Under the pieces are notes generated by a model, which had not been told where the DNA came from, did not search any database, and saw nothing but the letters and a program-made list of their open reading frames with translations. A stretch of DNA of 51,935 nt from contig PHBY01000022.1 of the NCBI GenBank assembly GCA_002840735.1, positions 1-51,935 on the forward strand, in the 5' to 3' direction. Source of the DNA: Chloroflexi bacterium HGW-Chloroflexi-2. GTDB taxonomy: Bacteria; Chloroflexota; Anaerolineae; Anaerolineales; Anaerolineaceae. Positions 14,987-24,197 of this stretch are shown one piece after another; the first letter of the stretch is position 1; every line of letters starts with the position of its first letter. A program made the position numbers and the translations under genes.

Positions 14987-15780
14987 TGAAATCCATGGAT
15001 AATCTAACCATATCAGCCCAGCTGGATGTAGAAAATATTGAAGCCGGTTATAACGGTGAATCAGTGCTACAAAAAATCAGTTTTTCGGTACCAGCCGGAC
15101 AATCACTGGCTGTGGTTGGCCCCAATGGCGCTGGTAAATCGACCTTATTTAAAGTGCTGGTAGGTTTATTACCCATCCGCGCTGGAACCGTGCAAATACA
15201 TGGCAAGCCGTTAGGTTATCACATGGATTGTATTGCTTATGTGCCCCAGCGGGAAGTAATCGATTGGAAATTTCCGGTAACTGTAATGGATGTGGTAGTG
15301 ATGGGGCGATATGGAAAATTAAAATGGCTGCAAAAACCTCGCAAAGAAGACTTTGACATTGCGCTTCATAGCCTTGAACAAATGGGGATTGGCGATCTGG
15401 CGAAGAACTCCATTGTCGATCTTTCGGGAGGGCAACAACAACGGGTTTTCCTGGCACGTGCTTTGGCTCAGAAACCTCACATCCTCATAATGGATGAACC
15501 ATTCACAGGCGTGGATGCCAGCACGCAGGAAACCACCATGAATCTGCTGGAAGAATTACATCAAAAAGGCGTCACTACCATAGTTTCAACCCATGATCTC
15601 AATATGGCTGCCACCCGTTTTTCTCAGGTGCTGCTGATCAATCGCAAAATCATTGCTTATGGAAAACCAGATGAGGTTTTTACCCCCGAAAATTTACAGA
15701 TCGGATTTGGTGGGCAGGTACTTTCCATGCATGGTGTAATGGTGGTGGATGAATGCTGTCCTCCGGATGATCTCAGGTGA
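14986..15780 (+). CDS. znuC: Zinc/manganese ABC transporter ATPase
   Basis: The 264-residue nucleotide-binding subunit has Walker A GPNGAGKST, a Q-loop in YVPQR, the ABC signature LSGGQQQR, Walker B ILIMDEPFTGVD and an H-loop histidine in VSTHD. The closest family is the Mn/Zn ABC ATPase group (ZnuC/MntB/TroB). The start overlaps the last base of the binding-protein stop, with a second ATG three codons on. The C-terminus overlaps the region just before the permease start. It powers import with the two flanking gene products. Confidence 0.93.
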   Translation: MKSMDNLTISAQLDVENIEAGYNGESVLQKISFSVPAGQSLAVVGPNGAGKSTLFKVLVGLLPIRAGTVQIHGKPLGYHMDCIAYVPQREVIDWKFPVTVMDVVVMGRYGKLKWLQKPRKEDFDIALHSLEQMGIGDLAKNSIVDLSGGQQQRVFLARALAQKPHILIMDEPFTGVDASTQETTMNLLEELHQKGVTTIVSTHDLNMAATRFSQVLLINRKIIAYGKPDEVFTPENLQIGFGGQVLSMHGVMVVDECCPPDDLR

Positions 15781-15784
15781 GTAT

Positions 15785-16615
15785 ATGATTGAATTTATCA
15801 CCTCTCCGTTTACGTACTCCTTCATGCAACGTGGTTTCCTGGCAGCCCTCCTGGTAGGGGTGTTGTGCTCGGTGGTCGGTGTTTATATCGTTTTAAGAGG
15901 AATGGCATTTCTGGGCGATGCGCTGGCGCACGCCATCTTACCAGGCGTGGCGATTGCTTATTTATTGGGCGGCAATCTGATTTTAGGGGCATTTGTGGCT
16001 GCCATCGCTGTCGCCATCGGAATCGGGTTTTTCTCCAGTGAAGGCACGATCAAAGAGGATACTGCCATCGGTATTCTATTCTCAGCGGCTTTTGCATTGG
16101 GTGTGGCGCTCATCAGTAGTATTCGCACCTATGCTGTGGATTTGAGTCATATCTTGTTCGGAAATGTGCTCGGTGTGAGTGAAAAAGACCTGATCTTCAC
16201 CGCTGTGTTGACAATCATCATACTACTAATCGTTGCAGTAAATTACAAACAATTTATGGTGATTTCATTTGATCCCATTCTGGCAACCATGATGCGCTTA
16301 CCGGTACAATTTTTACACTATTTAATGCTGGTCATGCTGGGTCTAACCGTGGTGGTATCCATTCAAACGGTGGGTGTGGGGCTGGCAGCTGCGATGCTGG
16401 TGACGCCAGCTGCATCGGCTTATCTGCTTACCCGGCGCTTGCCCAGTATGATGATCGTATCCGCGATCATTGGGGCTATCTCCAGTGTGGTGGGGTTGTA
16501 CATCAGCTATTATATTAATATTGCGTCCGGTTCAGCAATTGTATTAACGGCGACCCTCATATTCTTATTGGCTTTTGCTTTTTCTCCCCGTCGCAGTAAG
16601 ATAACACATTCATAA
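15785..16615 (+). CDS. znuB: Zinc/manganese ABC transporter permease
   Basis: The start is the ATG at 15785, after CAGGTGAGT, five bases past the ATPase stop. An earlier in-frame ATG lies inside the ATPase gene. The 276-residue protein is an ABC-3 family permease with about eight hydrophobic helices and the family segment GMAFLGDALAHAILPGVAIAY. A later region reads QTVGVGLAAAMLVTPAASAYLLTRRLP. It forms the membrane channel of the znuABC-type importer, whose expression should be governed by the Fur-like box at 13972-13990. Confidence 0.94.
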   Translation: MIEFITSPFTYSFMQRGFLAALLVGVLCSVVGVYIVLRGMAFLGDALAHAILPGVAIAYLLGGNLILGAFVAAIAVAIGIGFFSSEGTIKEDTAIGILFSAAFALGVALISSIRTYAVDLSHILFGNVLGVSEKDLIFTAVLTIIILLIVAVNYKQFMVISFDPILATMMRLPVQFLHYLMLVMLGLTVVVSIQTVGVGLAAAMLVTPAASAYLLTRRLPSMMIVSAIIGAISSVVGLYISYYINIASGSAIVLTATLIFLLAFAFSPRRSKITHS

Positions 16616-16642
16616 AAAGACATCCTAAAAATCAGGAAAAAC

Positions 16643-17500
16643 ATGCGCAGAAATGAACAGGTTTTGAAACAAATCCAGGATTTTGCTCAAAATGATGCAA
16701 ACATTCGGGCAGTCGTGATGAATGGTTCACGTGTCAATCCCAATATTAGCCATGATATTTTTTGCGACTATGATATTGTCTGCTTTGTTCAGGATCTTGA
16801 AAAGTATGTGAATGATAAAAGCTGGATCCTAACCTTTGGTGAGCTGGTCATCATGCAATCTAACAGGCATGATGATTTTCCAGCGGACCAATTTGTGTTT
16901 CTGATGCAGTTTGCCGATGGGGTAAGAATTGATTTATCTTTTGCAAAAATGAAAATGATTCTCTCTTCAATGGAAGACAGCCTGACTGTGGTGCTTTTGG
17001 ATAAAGACCAGTGTATTCCACCCATCCCCGATCCTGATGAATCCAGTTACATCACCAAAAAGCCAGATCAGGCTGAATTTGATCTGATGGTGAACGAATT
17101 CTGGTGGGTGTCCACTTATGTTGCCAAATCTCTATGGCGCAACGAACCGGTGACAGCCAAATACTTGTTTGAGGTGATTATACGAGATTGCCTGAACAAG
17201 ATGGTTACCTGGTATATCGCTATGCAGCACGATTGGCAAATTAATGCGGGGAAAATGGGAAAGAAGTTCGGAAAATTATTGCCCCCTGACATCTGGCAAG
17301 AGCTTCTCATGACATATCCTGGAATCGAGGAAGAAGCTATCTGGCAGGCATTATTTAGAGCGGGAACACTTATGCGTAAGGTGAGTATTCCGGTGGCCGA
17401 AAACCTTGGATTTGCCTACCATTTTGAAGAAGATGAACGAGTGATAGCATATTTACAACACGTTATGAACCTGCAGAAAGACGCACAATCATTTGATTGA
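16643..17500 (+). CDS. Aminoglycoside 6-adenylyltransferase-like nucleotidyltransferase
   Basis: The 285-residue protein matches the ANT(6)/AadK family in length and motifs. VVMNGSRVNPN is the nucleotidyltransferase GS motif, CDYDIVCFV carries two metal-binding aspartates, and VRIDLSF provides the third carboxylate. The all-helical C-terminal half contains the family-typical FWWVSTYVAKSLWR and KYLFEVIIRDCLNKMVTWYI. Characterised members adenylate streptomycin, but many genomic homologues do not confer resistance, so the substrate is open. AGGAAAAAC precedes the ATG. It begins 27 bp after the transporter operon and may be read from the same promoter. Confidence 0.88.
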   Translation: MRRNEQVLKQIQDFAQNDANIRAVVMNGSRVNPNISHDIFCDYDIVCFVQDLEKYVNDKSWILTFGELVIMQSNRHDDFPADQFVFLMQFADGVRIDLSFAKMKMILSSMEDSLTVVLLDKDQCIPPIPDPDESSYITKKPDQAEFDLMVNEFWWVSTYVAKSLWRNEPVTAKYLFEVIIRDCLNKMVTWYIAMQHDWQINAGKMGKKFGKLLPPDIWQELLMTYPGIEEEAIWQALFRAGTLMRKVSIPVAENLGFAYHFEEDERVIAYLQHVMNLQKDAQSFD

Positions 17501-17513
17501 AACTAATTAGAAA

Positions 17514-17600
17514 CAAGGTGCGCTGCACTTCGGGGTCGGAAAGATACCCGTCTTGTACTTATGACGAGTGATCCTCCAAAATCCAAAAGTGCGTTGCACT
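17514..17600. repeat. Composite REP element, copy C
   Basis: It begins CAAGGTGCGCTGCACTT and ends AAAAGTGCGTTGCACT. Length and end sequences match the other composite elements, but the interior differs, as in copy B. Confidence 0.7.
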
Positions 17601-17630
17601 CTCTATCTCTAAATCATCGGCTACTAGTTA

Positions 17631-17719
17631 CAAGGTGCAACGCACTTCTGGTTGCTTGGTTTACCGTGTCGATTTCCGGTTTTTGTGTTAATTGGTTAAT
17701 CCCTAAGTGCATCGCACCA
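17631..17719. repeat. Composite REP element, copy D
   Basis: This 89-bp unit starts CAAGGTGCAACGCACTTCTGG and ends CCCTAAGTGCATCGCACCA. It differs from copy E at one base. Its ends form an imperfect terminal inverted repeat of the form GGTGC-NNN-GCACTT. Confidence 0.9.
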
Positions 17720-17745
17720 TGTCCCTAATCAAGCTCTCTTACATA

Positions 17746-17834
17746 CAAGGTGCAACGCACTTCTGGTTGCTTGGTTTATCGTGTCGATTTCCGGTTTTTG
17801 TGTTAATTGGTTAATCCCTAAGTGCATCGCACCA
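17746..17834. repeat. Composite REP element, copy E
   Basis: An 89-bp near-perfect direct duplicate of copy D (one mismatch, C to T in TTTAYCGTGTC), separated from it by 26 bp. It ends 19 bp from the end of the convergent oxidoreductase gene. Confidence 0.9.
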
Positions 17835-17853
17835 ACGACCTCAAAAAATCAGT

Positions 17854-18405
17854 TTACACTGAGATTGCTGCGGCTACATACGAGCCACCACGCTGCATGG
17901 CTTCTTTGTTGAGCGTTAATAATTTATGATGCTTTTCAGGCAGGTGTTCTTTGAGCGCTTTTTCAACAGCCTCTACAGGCAAAATATCCAGGTTGGCTAA
18001 CAAGGCACCCAACAAGACCATATTGGTCATGCGTTTGTCACCCAGTTCCTCTGCGATAGTGTTGGCAGGCACCATGGTCACTTTGATATCACTACGCCGG
18101 ACTTCGCGATCCACCATGGATTGATTGACTACCAGAACGCCACCATCCTTCACTTTGTCTTCATATTTATCCAGGGAAGGCAGGTTCATGGCAATCACGG
18201 CAGAGGGACGACTGACCATTGGCGATCCGATTTCATCATCACTGATGACTACCGTACAGTTGGCAGTGCCACCGCGCATTTCCGGACCATAGGAAGGAAT
18301 CCAGGTCACCTGTAAACCCTGGTCCATAGCTGCATAAGTCAGCAGTTGACCGGCGAATAGCACACCCTGGCCACCAAAACCTGCAATAATAATCTCTTTT
18401 TGCAT
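17854..18405 (-). CDS. korC: 2-oxoacid:ferredoxin oxidoreductase, gamma subunit
   Basis: The start is the ATG at 18405. GGTGGAGG lies just upstream, and the GTG four codons earlier is inside that ribosome site. The 183-residue subunit has the conserved opening [18 protein letters not shown] and the segment [28 protein letters not shown], diagnostic of the gamma/catalytic domain of KorC/VorC/PorC enzymes. It is the last gene of a delta-alpha-beta-gamma operon on the minus strand. With its partners it converts a 2-oxoacid and CoA to acyl-CoA, CO2 and reduced ferredoxin in the anaerobic cytosol. The substrate (2-oxoglutarate or branched-chain 2-oxoacid) is not decided by this subunit. Confidence 0.93.
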   Translation of the reverse strand: MQKEIIIAGFGGQGVLFAGQLLTYAAMDQGLQVTWIPSYGPEMRGGTANCTVVISDDEIGSPMVSRPSAVIAMNLPSLDKYEDKVKDGGVLVVNQSMVDREVRRSDIKVTMVPANTIAEELGDKRMTNMVLLGALLANLDILPVEAVEKALKEHLPEKHHKLLTLNKEAMQRGGSYVAAAISV

Positions 18406-18417
18406 TTTTTCCTCCAC

Positions 18418-19197
18418 CTATATCTTCAGCTCTTTAAGCGCTGGATTTACCTTGTAATCACCAATGGGATAGTAGGGAATCATCGCATCTTCCACCCATT
18501 TAAGCGCCTGAACCGGTGTCAGTCCCCAGTTGGTAGGGCAGGTCGAGAGCAGTTCGACCAGTGAGAAACCAAGCCCATGTTTTTGCGTTTCAAATGCCAG
18601 GCGAATGGATTTTTTGGCCATGCGAATATTCTTGGGGTCATGCAAACTGCGGCGCACAACATAACCAGCGCCATCCAGCGTTGCCAGCATTTCAGCGGTG
18701 CGGATGGGGAACCCGGCTACCTCAACATCACGCCCACCGGGAGAGGAGGAAGTCTTTTGCCCAGGTAATGTTGTGGGTGCCATCTGACCACCGGTCATGC
18801 CGTAGTTGGCGTTATTTAAGAAAATAACAGTAATATTTTCTCCACGCGCAGCAGCAGCAACGATTTCACCCATTCCGATCGAAGCCAGGTCGCCATCTCC
18901 CTGATATGTCATCACAAAGCGATGTGGGAGGACACGTTTGACACCAGTAGCCATGGCAGGGGCACGGCCATGCGGCGCCTGAACAAAATCAAAATCAAAG
19001 TAATTGTAAGCAAACACCGAGCAACCGACCGAAGCCACGCCAATCATATTATCTTTGATGCCCATTTCATCGATCACTTCAGCTACCAGACGATGTGCGA
19101 CACCATGGGTACAGCCTGGGCAGTAATGGGTCTGGACACTCGCCATCGATTCTGGTCGATCATAAACCAATTGTTCTTCCATTGTTACATTTTCCAT
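18418..19197 (-). CDS. korB: 2-oxoacid:ferredoxin oxidoreductase, beta (TPP-binding) subunit
   Basis: The 259-residue protein carries the thiamine diphosphate and Mg-binding block [15 protein letters not shown] with the downstream [11 protein letters not shown]. It also has the early [11 protein letters not shown] motif typical of KorB/VorA-like beta subunits. The cysteine pattern for a full cluster site is only partly visible. TAGGAGATC precedes the ATG. It starts 10 bp after the alpha gene and ends 12 bp before the gamma gene, so the operon is tightly packed. The product forms the active site together with the alpha subunit. Confidence 0.94.
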   Translation of the reverse strand: MENVTMEEQLVYDRPESMASVQTHYCPGCTHGVAHRLVAEVIDEMGIKDNMIGVASVGCSVFAYNYFDFDFVQAPHGRAPAMATGVKRVLPHRFVMTYQGDGDLASIGMGEIVAAAARGENITVIFLNNANYGMTGGQMAPTTLPGQKTSSSPGGRDVEVAGFPIRTAEMLATLDGAGYVVRRSLHDPKNIRMAKKSIRLAFETQKHGLGFSLVELLSTCPTNWGLTPVQALKWVEDAMIPYYPIGDYKVNPALKELKI

Positions 19198-19207
19198 TCC
19201 AGATCTC

Positions 19208-20320
19208 CTAGTTCATCTTTCCGAATCTAGCCAGCCAGCGATCACGTGGGTGACCATCGGTTTCTGTTGGATCATTGACCATGCGGTCGATTTCGGCTTC
19301 AATTTCCTCCGGCATGGGGAGAATACCACCCATCCGTCCATAGAATTCAACAGGAATTTGACTGCGGGTGATATTCAGCACATCCTCCAGCATCTGACCG
19401 GCATTCATCTCGACAACCAGCAGTCCCTTGAGCTGTTTGCTGAGTTCATACAATTCCTTTTCAGGATAGGGAGCCAGAGAAACAGGTCGGAATAATCCGA
19501 TCTTGATCCCTTTGGCACGGGCTGCACGAACCGCAGAAAGCGCTATTCGTCCGGAGGTGCCAAAACCAACCACAGCGTATTCGGCATCATCCAGATAATA
19601 TTCCTTATATTGGACTTCATTCGCTTTGATTTCCTGCCAGCGGTGTTCCAACCGGAAATTCGTCTTTTCCTGTTGTGATGGATCGAGATCAATAGAAGTT
19701 AAAAAGCGACGTTCTCGACCTTCGGAACCATAGGTTGCCCAATCCGGTGTGCGCATGATGGCTGGTTTCATTTCCGGTAATTCAGCCGGTTCCATCAATT
19801 GTCCCAGAGAGCCATCAGCCAGAATCACCACGATAGAACGGTATTTTTCCGCCAGATCAAATGCGCCATAGGTCAGATCGATGGCTTCCTGAATGTTGGC
19901 TGGTGCTAAAACGATGGGATGATAATCACCATGTCCGCCACCATGTACGATTTGATTGTAATCTGCTTGCGCTGGGGCGATATTTCCCAGTCCAGGACCA
20001 CCACGCATCACATCCACCAGAACAACTGGCAATTCTGTTCCAGCAATGTAAGAAACACCTTCCATCATCAGACTGACGCCAGGGCTGGAGGATGAACTCA
20101 TCACACGTGCTCCGGTACAGGCAGCACCATAAACCATATTGATAGCCCCTAATTCACTTTCTGCCTGTAAAAATGTGCGCCCTAATTCAGGCATGCGGGA
20201 TGAAAGATATTCCAGCAATTCAGTTTGTGGGGTGATCGGGTAACCAAAATAAGCATTTAAACCTGCTCGAACGGCTGCTTCTGCAATGGCAACATTGCCT
20301 TTCATTAATTCTTTCGCCAT
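19208..20320 (-). CDS. korA: 2-oxoacid:ferredoxin oxidoreductase, alpha subunit
   Basis: The 370-residue subunit opens with [16 protein letters not shown] and [17 protein letters not shown], contains the [23 protein letters not shown] region that contacts substrate, and ends with the transketolase C-domain-like block [15 protein letters not shown]. This arrangement without a fused gamma domain fits VorB/KorA of four-subunit enzymes. Many Anaerolineae homologues are labelled 3-methyl-2-oxobutanoate dehydrogenase subunit VorB, so either a 2-oxoglutarate or a branched-chain 2-oxoacid substrate is possible. AGAGGAGAAAA precedes the start. It is second in the operon after the ferredoxin gene. Confidence 0.93.
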   Translation of the reverse strand: MAKELMKGNVAIAEAAVRAGLNAYFGYPITPQTELLEYLSSRMPELGRTFLQAESELGAINMVYGAACTGARVMSSSSSPGVSLMMEGVSYIAGTELPVVLVDVMRGGPGLGNIAPAQADYNQIVHGGGHGDYHPIVLAPANIQEAIDLTYGAFDLAEKYRSIVVILADGSLGQLMEPAELPEMKPAIMRTPDWATYGSEGRERRFLTSIDLDPSQQEKTNFRLEHRWQEIKANEVQYKEYYLDDAEYAVVGFGTSGRIALSAVRAARAKGIKIGLFRPVSLAPYPEKELYELSKQLKGLLVVEMNAGQMLEDVLNITRSQIPVEFYGRMGGILPMPEEIEAEIDRMVNDPTETDGHPRDRWLARFGKMN

Positions 20321-20334
20321 TTTTCTCCTCTTTT

Positions 20335-20568
20335 CTATTGAGAACGACTCTTGACTTCACGATAAACAATTAACGCAGCTTCGGGACAGACTATGGCACA
20401 AATGCCACAACCGGTGCAGCCCTGTTCAATCAATTCTACAGGATGATACCCTTTGATATTCAATCTTTCTGGCGCAAGCTCTAAAACACCTTGTGGGCAG
20501 GCATCCACACAAATTTCGCATCCTTTACAATAATTATCTCGTACTTCAATTCGTCCCTGAGGGGGCAT
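20335..20568 (-). CDS. korD: 2[4Fe-4S] ferredoxin (delta) subunit of the 2-oxoacid oxidoreductase
   Basis: The 77-residue protein has two CxxCxxCxxxCP cluster motifs, [14 protein letters not shown] and [14 protein letters not shown], expected to hold two [4Fe-4S] clusters that pass electrons to external ferredoxin. AAGGAGGAACT precedes the ATG. It is the first gene of the operon and ends 14 bp before the alpha subunit. Its promoter must lie in the divergent space shared with the aldehyde oxidoreductase, where I could not place it with confidence. Confidence 0.95.
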   Translation of the reverse strand: MPPQGRIEVRDNYCKGCEICVDACPQGVLELAPERLNIKGYHPVELIEQGCTGCGICAIVCPEAALIVYREVKSRSQ

Positions 20569-20775
20569 AGTTCCTCCTTACTAATAATTTCCGACAACTC
20601 GGATAAAAGCAGTAAACAATTCCATTTCATTATCAGTGTTGATGAAAACTTTGGTAAGTGTCTATTGTCACGACGGGTCTCCACAATTTTCCTTGATTGA
20701 ATGATACGGTTTATTTCTCACCACCCAATTGAATTGCCTCTTATTGAACTTTGTGTTAATGATCGTTGTGATAAT

Positions 20776-20803
20776 TTGACAATGAAACGAATTTTATTAT
20801 AAT
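20776..20803 (+). promoter_or_regulatory. Promoter of the aldehyde ferredoxin oxidoreductase unit
   Basis: TTGACA (20776-20781) and TATAAT (20798-20803) are 16 bp apart. Transcription would start near 20810, about 55 bases before the structured leader element, giving a leader of roughly 275 nt. Confidence 0.85.
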
Positions 20804-20864
20804 GAAAATGGATGATAAATCAAAACACTTCAGCCAAATCCAATTATATACGTTAGTTTTTATA

Positions 20865-20997
20865 CACCTCCGATTCGTTGATTCCGTCCCGGATAAACGA
20901 ACGATAAGGCAAGGAGAGTAATTTCCTTCGCCCGCCAGTGCGCAAAGGAGGTAAGGTGACCTAAAATTGGTTAACCTTAGCTTTGCGTATTTTTTTA
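20865..20997 (+). ncRNA. Candidate Moco/tungsten-cofactor riboswitch with terminator
   Basis: The leader holds nested helices. P1 pairs ACCTCC (20866-20871) with GGAGGT (20947-20952). P2 pairs TTCGTT (20874-20879) with AACGAA (20896-20901). P3 pairs GGCAAGGA (20908-20915) with TCCTT-C-GCC (20924-20932). A competing terminator pairs CGCAAAG (20941-20947) with CTTTGCG (20981-20987) and TAAGGT (20952-20957) with ACCTTA (20974-20979), followed by TATTTTTTT. The GGAGGT strand is shared between P1 and the terminator, which is the classical layout of a transcriptional switch. Because the first gene downstream is a tungsten-type oxidoreductase, the Moco RNA family and its proposed tungsten-cofactor variants are the leading identification. 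I did not verify the consensus nucleotides. Confidence 0.65.
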
Positions 20998-21085
20998 TTA
21001 TCGAACCAAGGAGGAAAAAAAAGATATCATTTATGAAAAATCAAAGCTCATTGTTCATTAAATAAAAAATTGAAAGGAGTTTACT

Positions 21086-22849
21086 ATGTGGATTTTAAGA
21101 ATTAACATGTCTGATCTGAGCTATAAGCTTGAAGAATTACCTGAAAAATATAAGTTGCTATATGGTCGAGCGTTAACATCACAGATGGTTTTTGATGAAG
21201 TTCCACCGCTATGCCATGCATTGGGACTGAACAACAAACTGGTTTTCTCTGCTGGAGTTGTGACTGGCACAGCTGCACCAACATCAGCCCGTGTCTCAGT
21301 GGGTGGTAAATCACCATTAACGGGGGGTATTAAGGAAGCCAATGCTGGCACCGCCTGGGGACCGGATCTGGCAAAGATGCATATTCGTGCCCTGGTGGTG
21401 GAAGGTCTCCCGGAAAAGAAGGATGTTTATTGGGGTGCAAAGGTCAAGTGGGATGATACAGCTGGAAAACCTGTTGTGGAATTCTTCGATGCAACCGAAC
21501 ACATTGGTAAAGATGTTTATAAAATTTACCCGCAGATTTTTGAGAAATTTGGAGAAAAAGTCTCCATCGCTAGCATGGGAACAGCTGGTGAATTAGGATA
21601 TGGCAATTCCGGTATTGTCTTCAATGATATGGCAAAACGCCCCAGTCGCTATGCAGGTCGTGGTGGTCTGGGTGCTGTTCTGGCATCCAAGCGACTCAAA
21701 TTCATCATTCTGGATGCTAAAGGCGCACCAGGAATCGATATGGTTGATAAGTCTCTCTTTGATGAGGGTCGCAAGAAATTAATTGATGCCATTCGCAGTC
21801 ATCCCATTTCCCAACCAAAGGGTGGCTTGAATAGCTATGGAACAGCGGTTTTGGTCAATATTCTAAATGAAGCGGGTGGATTGCCAACCCGCAACTTCTC
21901 GGCAGGCCGATTTGAAGGCGCAGCCAAGACTTCGGGTGAAGCCATTTTTGAGACCAATAAAGAACGTATGGGCAAAGAAATTTACAACCATGCCTGTTCA
22001 CCTGGTTGTATCATTCAGTGCTCCAACACCTATTACAATGAAGATCAAACCGAAGCTACATCCTGTATTGAATATGAATCGACCTGGGCATTGGGTGCTA
22101 ACCTTGGTGTTGATAACCTGGACGACATTGCAACCATGGTGCAGCTCTGTAATGCATATGGCCTGGATACAATTGAAACCGGTGGCACGCTGGGAGTAGC
22201 CATGGAAGGTGGTTTGCTTGAATTTGGCGATAGCAAGGGTGCCATTCAAATGATCCACGAAATGGGAAAAGGTACGGCCGTTGGACGCACATTAGGTGGC
22301 GGTACAGAAGTCACCGGCAAGATTTATGGCGTCAAACGAGTACCGGCTGTTAAAGGACAGGGTATGCCAGCCTATGAGCCCCGTGCGGTCAAAGGTATTG
22401 GCATCACTTACGCAACCACCACCATGGGTGCAGACCATACAGCCGGTTATACAATTTGCCCAGAAATTTTAGGTGTTAGTGGAAAACTGGATCCATTGAG
22501 CCCGGAAGGCAAAGCGGCTCTGAGCCGTGCATTCCAGGCGACTACTGCCTTTATTGACTCCTGCGGACATTGTCTTTTCATTGCCTTCCCCATTCTGGAC
22601 ATCGCCACTGGGTTTGAAGGGATGATTCAGGAATGCAATGGCGTTTTAGGAACCAACTGGAACGCGGATGACATTGTTGCATATGGCGCTGAGACTCTTA
22701 AAGTAGAGCGTAAGTTCAATGAAGCTGCCGGAATTGGCAAAGAAGCGGATCGTATTCCAGAATTCATGAAGATTGAACCTTTGCCACCCCATAATCAGGT
22801 TTTTGATATTTCTGATGAAGCCCTGGACTCTGTTTATAAAGATCTGTAA
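21086..22849 (+). CDS. aor: Aldehyde ferredoxin oxidoreductase (tungsten family)
   Basis: The 587-residue protein belongs to the AOR family, which oxidises aldehydes to carboxylates with ferredoxin as acceptor, using a tungsto-bispterin and a [4Fe-4S] cluster. The N-terminal domain has TGTAAPTSARVSVGGKSPLTGGIKEAN-type family blocks (here split around residues 60-90). RYAGRGGLGAVLASKRLK is a pterin-contact block, CSPGCIIQC with the later DSCGHCLF provides the cluster cysteines, and YEPRAVKGIGITYATTTMGADHT is the family's conserved central segment. AAAGGAGTTTACT precedes the ATG. It follows the riboswitch-like leader and heads a module with a radical-SAM maturase and two MoaD-like genes. Subgroup substrate is unknown. 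Confidence 0.94.
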   Translation: MWILRINMSDLSYKLEELPEKYKLLYGRALTSQMVFDEVPPLCHALGLNNKLVFSAGVVTGTAAPTSARVSVGGKSPLTGGIKEANAGTAWGPDLAKMHIRALVVEGLPEKKDVYWGAKVKWDDTAGKPVVEFFDATEHIGKDVYKIYPQIFEKFGEKVSIASMGTAGELGYGNSGIVFNDMAKRPSRYAGRGGLGAVLASKRLKFIILDAKGAPGIDMVDKSLFDEGRKKLIDAIRSHPISQPKGGLNSYGTAVLVNILNEAGGLPTRNFSAGRFEGAAKTSGEAIFETNKERMGKEIYNHACSPGCIIQCSNTYYNEDQTEATSCIEYESTWALGANLGVDNLDDIATMVQLCNAYGLDTIETGGTLGVAMEGGLLEFGDSKGAIQMIHEMGKGTAVGRTLGGGTEVTGKIYGVKRVPAVKGQGMPAYEPRAVKGIGITYATTTMGADHTAGYTICPEILGVSGKLDPLSPEGKAALSRAFQATTAFIDSCGHCLFIAFPILDIATGFEGMIQECNGVLGTNWNADDIVAYGAETLKVERKFNEAAGIGKEADRIPEFMKIEPLPPHNQVFDISDEALDSVYKDL

Positions 22850-22874
22850 AAATTTACCCTAAATTACACAGAAA

Positions 22875-22913
22875 GGATGATTTTTGTCAGATTAACACTG
22901 ATAAAAATCATCC
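22875..22913 (+). terminator. Strong hairpin after the aldehyde oxidoreductase gene
   Basis: GGATGATTTTT (22875-22885) pairs perfectly with AAAAATCATCC (22903-22913), with a further TCAG/CTGA inside. There is no U tract on the plus strand, so it may be an mRNA-stabilising or processing hairpin rather than a true terminator. Confidence 0.65.
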
Positions 22914-22951
22914 CATTTCCAATTAATATACTGATACAATCTTAATACGAT

Positions 22952-22976
22952 TGGGTGGGTTTAAATCACCCACCCA
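22952..22976 (+). other. Inverted repeat in the leader of the radical-SAM gene
   Basis: TGGGTGGG (22952-22959) pairs with CCCACCCA (22969-22976) around a 9-nt loop, 30 bp before the next start codon. It could terminate read-through from the oxidoreductase gene or regulate translation. Confidence 0.55.
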
Positions 22977-23005
22977 TATTATAAGATTCAACCTAGGGAC
23001 AAAAA

Positions 23006-24193
23006 ATGGCAAAGATTAAGCCAGATGCGAATGGTCACATTGAAATTCCTCCTTCTTTTTATCAACGGAGACGTTTTAATCCGCAGACCGAATTCTGGCT
23101 CGATGAGCGTGATGGTGATCTATTACTACTCCCGAGATTACCGGATGCGAAAAAACTGTACATAGAAGTTACTACCTCCTGTAATCTTAACTGCCAGACC
23201 TGCATTCGCCATTCCTGGACAGATCCACATGCACATATGAAACAATCCACCTTTCAGCATATTCTGAATAGTCTGGATGAGTTGCCTTCACTGGAGAGAG
23301 TTATTTTCACCAGTTTTGGTGAACCGTTGATGAATCGTAATTTACTCAGGATGATCGAAGAAATTCGAAAACGGGATCTGGCAGTGACCCTGGGAACGAA
23401 TGGGGTCTTGTTGACCGAAAATGTGGTGCGTGAACTCTTCCGTCTCGGTGTGGATCAGATGGTGGTTTCCATCGATGGTGGTAAACCGGAGACTTATGAA
23501 GGTGTGCGTGGCACCCAGCTGTCGCTCATCCTGGAAAATGTAAATCGTTTCAATCAAATCAAGAAAGAACTGGGTGTAGTTAAACCAACACTGGCAATTG
23601 AATTTGTTGCCATGCAAAGCAATCAGGGTGAATTGAACGATTTATTGGAACTGGCTTCCGAATTGAACGCAGCACGGTTGGTTGTCTCCCATGTTTTACC
23701 TTACACCAAAGAAATGGATGCAGAAAAATTGTATGGGTATGGTCCCCGTGAACCGCTCAAAACAGGTGGTTGGCCTGTAAAATCGGATGTGTGGGTACGT
23801 TGGGGATTGATTGAATTACCGCGTATGTTTTGGGGCGCTGAAAGACGCTGTAAATTTGTTCAGGAAAAATCGATTGTCGTTGGATGGGATGGAAATATTT
23901 CTCCCTGTTATGCATTTTCACATAGTTATAAATATCATGCCATTGATGGTGTTGAGAAGAATGTGGAGCGTTATATCCTGGGGAATGTAAATGAACAATC
24001 GTTGGCTGAGATCTGGATGAGTGAGGAATTTACGCGCTTCCGAAGCAATGTCAGATCTTTTCATTTCCCTTCCTGCCCGGATTGTGATCTGCGTGAGACG
24101 TGTGATCTTCGCAAAAATAATGAAGGTTGTTGGGGACATAATCCTTCCTGTGCTGATTGTCTGTGGGCACAGGATATTGTACGCTGTCCGTGA
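23006..24193 (+). CDS. Radical SAM/SPASM maturase of tungsten oxidoreductase
   Basis: The 395-residue protein has the radical-SAM cluster motif TTSCNLNCQTCIRH (C59, C63, C66) and the family block SFGEPLMNR (GGEP-type). A cysteine-rich SPASM-like tail follows, CPDCDLRETCDLRKNNEGC, then SCADCLW, for auxiliary iron-sulfur clusters. The first about 45 residues (IPPSFYQRRRFNPQTEFWLDERDGDLLLLPRL) look like an AbrB/SpoVT-type fold. Proteins of this kind are known beside aldehyde ferredoxin oxidoreductases as tungsten-cofactor oxidoreductase radical SAM maturases. Its position between the oxidoreductase and MoaD-like genes supports that role, though the chemistry is not established. Confidence 0.88.
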   Translation: MAKIKPDANGHIEIPPSFYQRRRFNPQTEFWLDERDGDLLLLPRLPDAKKLYIEVTTSCNLNCQTCIRHSWTDPHAHMKQSTFQHILNSLDELPSLERVIFTSFGEPLMNRNLLRMIEEIRKRDLAVTLGTNGVLLTENVVRELFRLGVDQMVVSIDGGKPETYEGVRGTQLSLILENVNRFNQIKKELGVVKPTLAIEFVAMQSNQGELNDLLELASELNAARLVVSHVLPYTKEMDAEKLYGYGPREPLKTGGWPVKSDVWVRWGLIELPRMFWGAERRCKFVQEKSIVVGWDGNISPCYAFSHSYKYHAIDGVEKNVERYILGNVNEQSLAEIWMSEEFTRFRSNVRSFHFPSCPDCDLRETCDLRKNNEGCWGHNPSCADCLWAQDIVRCP

Positions 24194-24197
24194 TGAT

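Noticed and set aside
17514-17834. tRNA-like folds in the GTGC palindrome repeats
   Set aside because: The palindromes have 4-bp stems with 3-nt loops and lack T-arm and anticodon-arm sequence.
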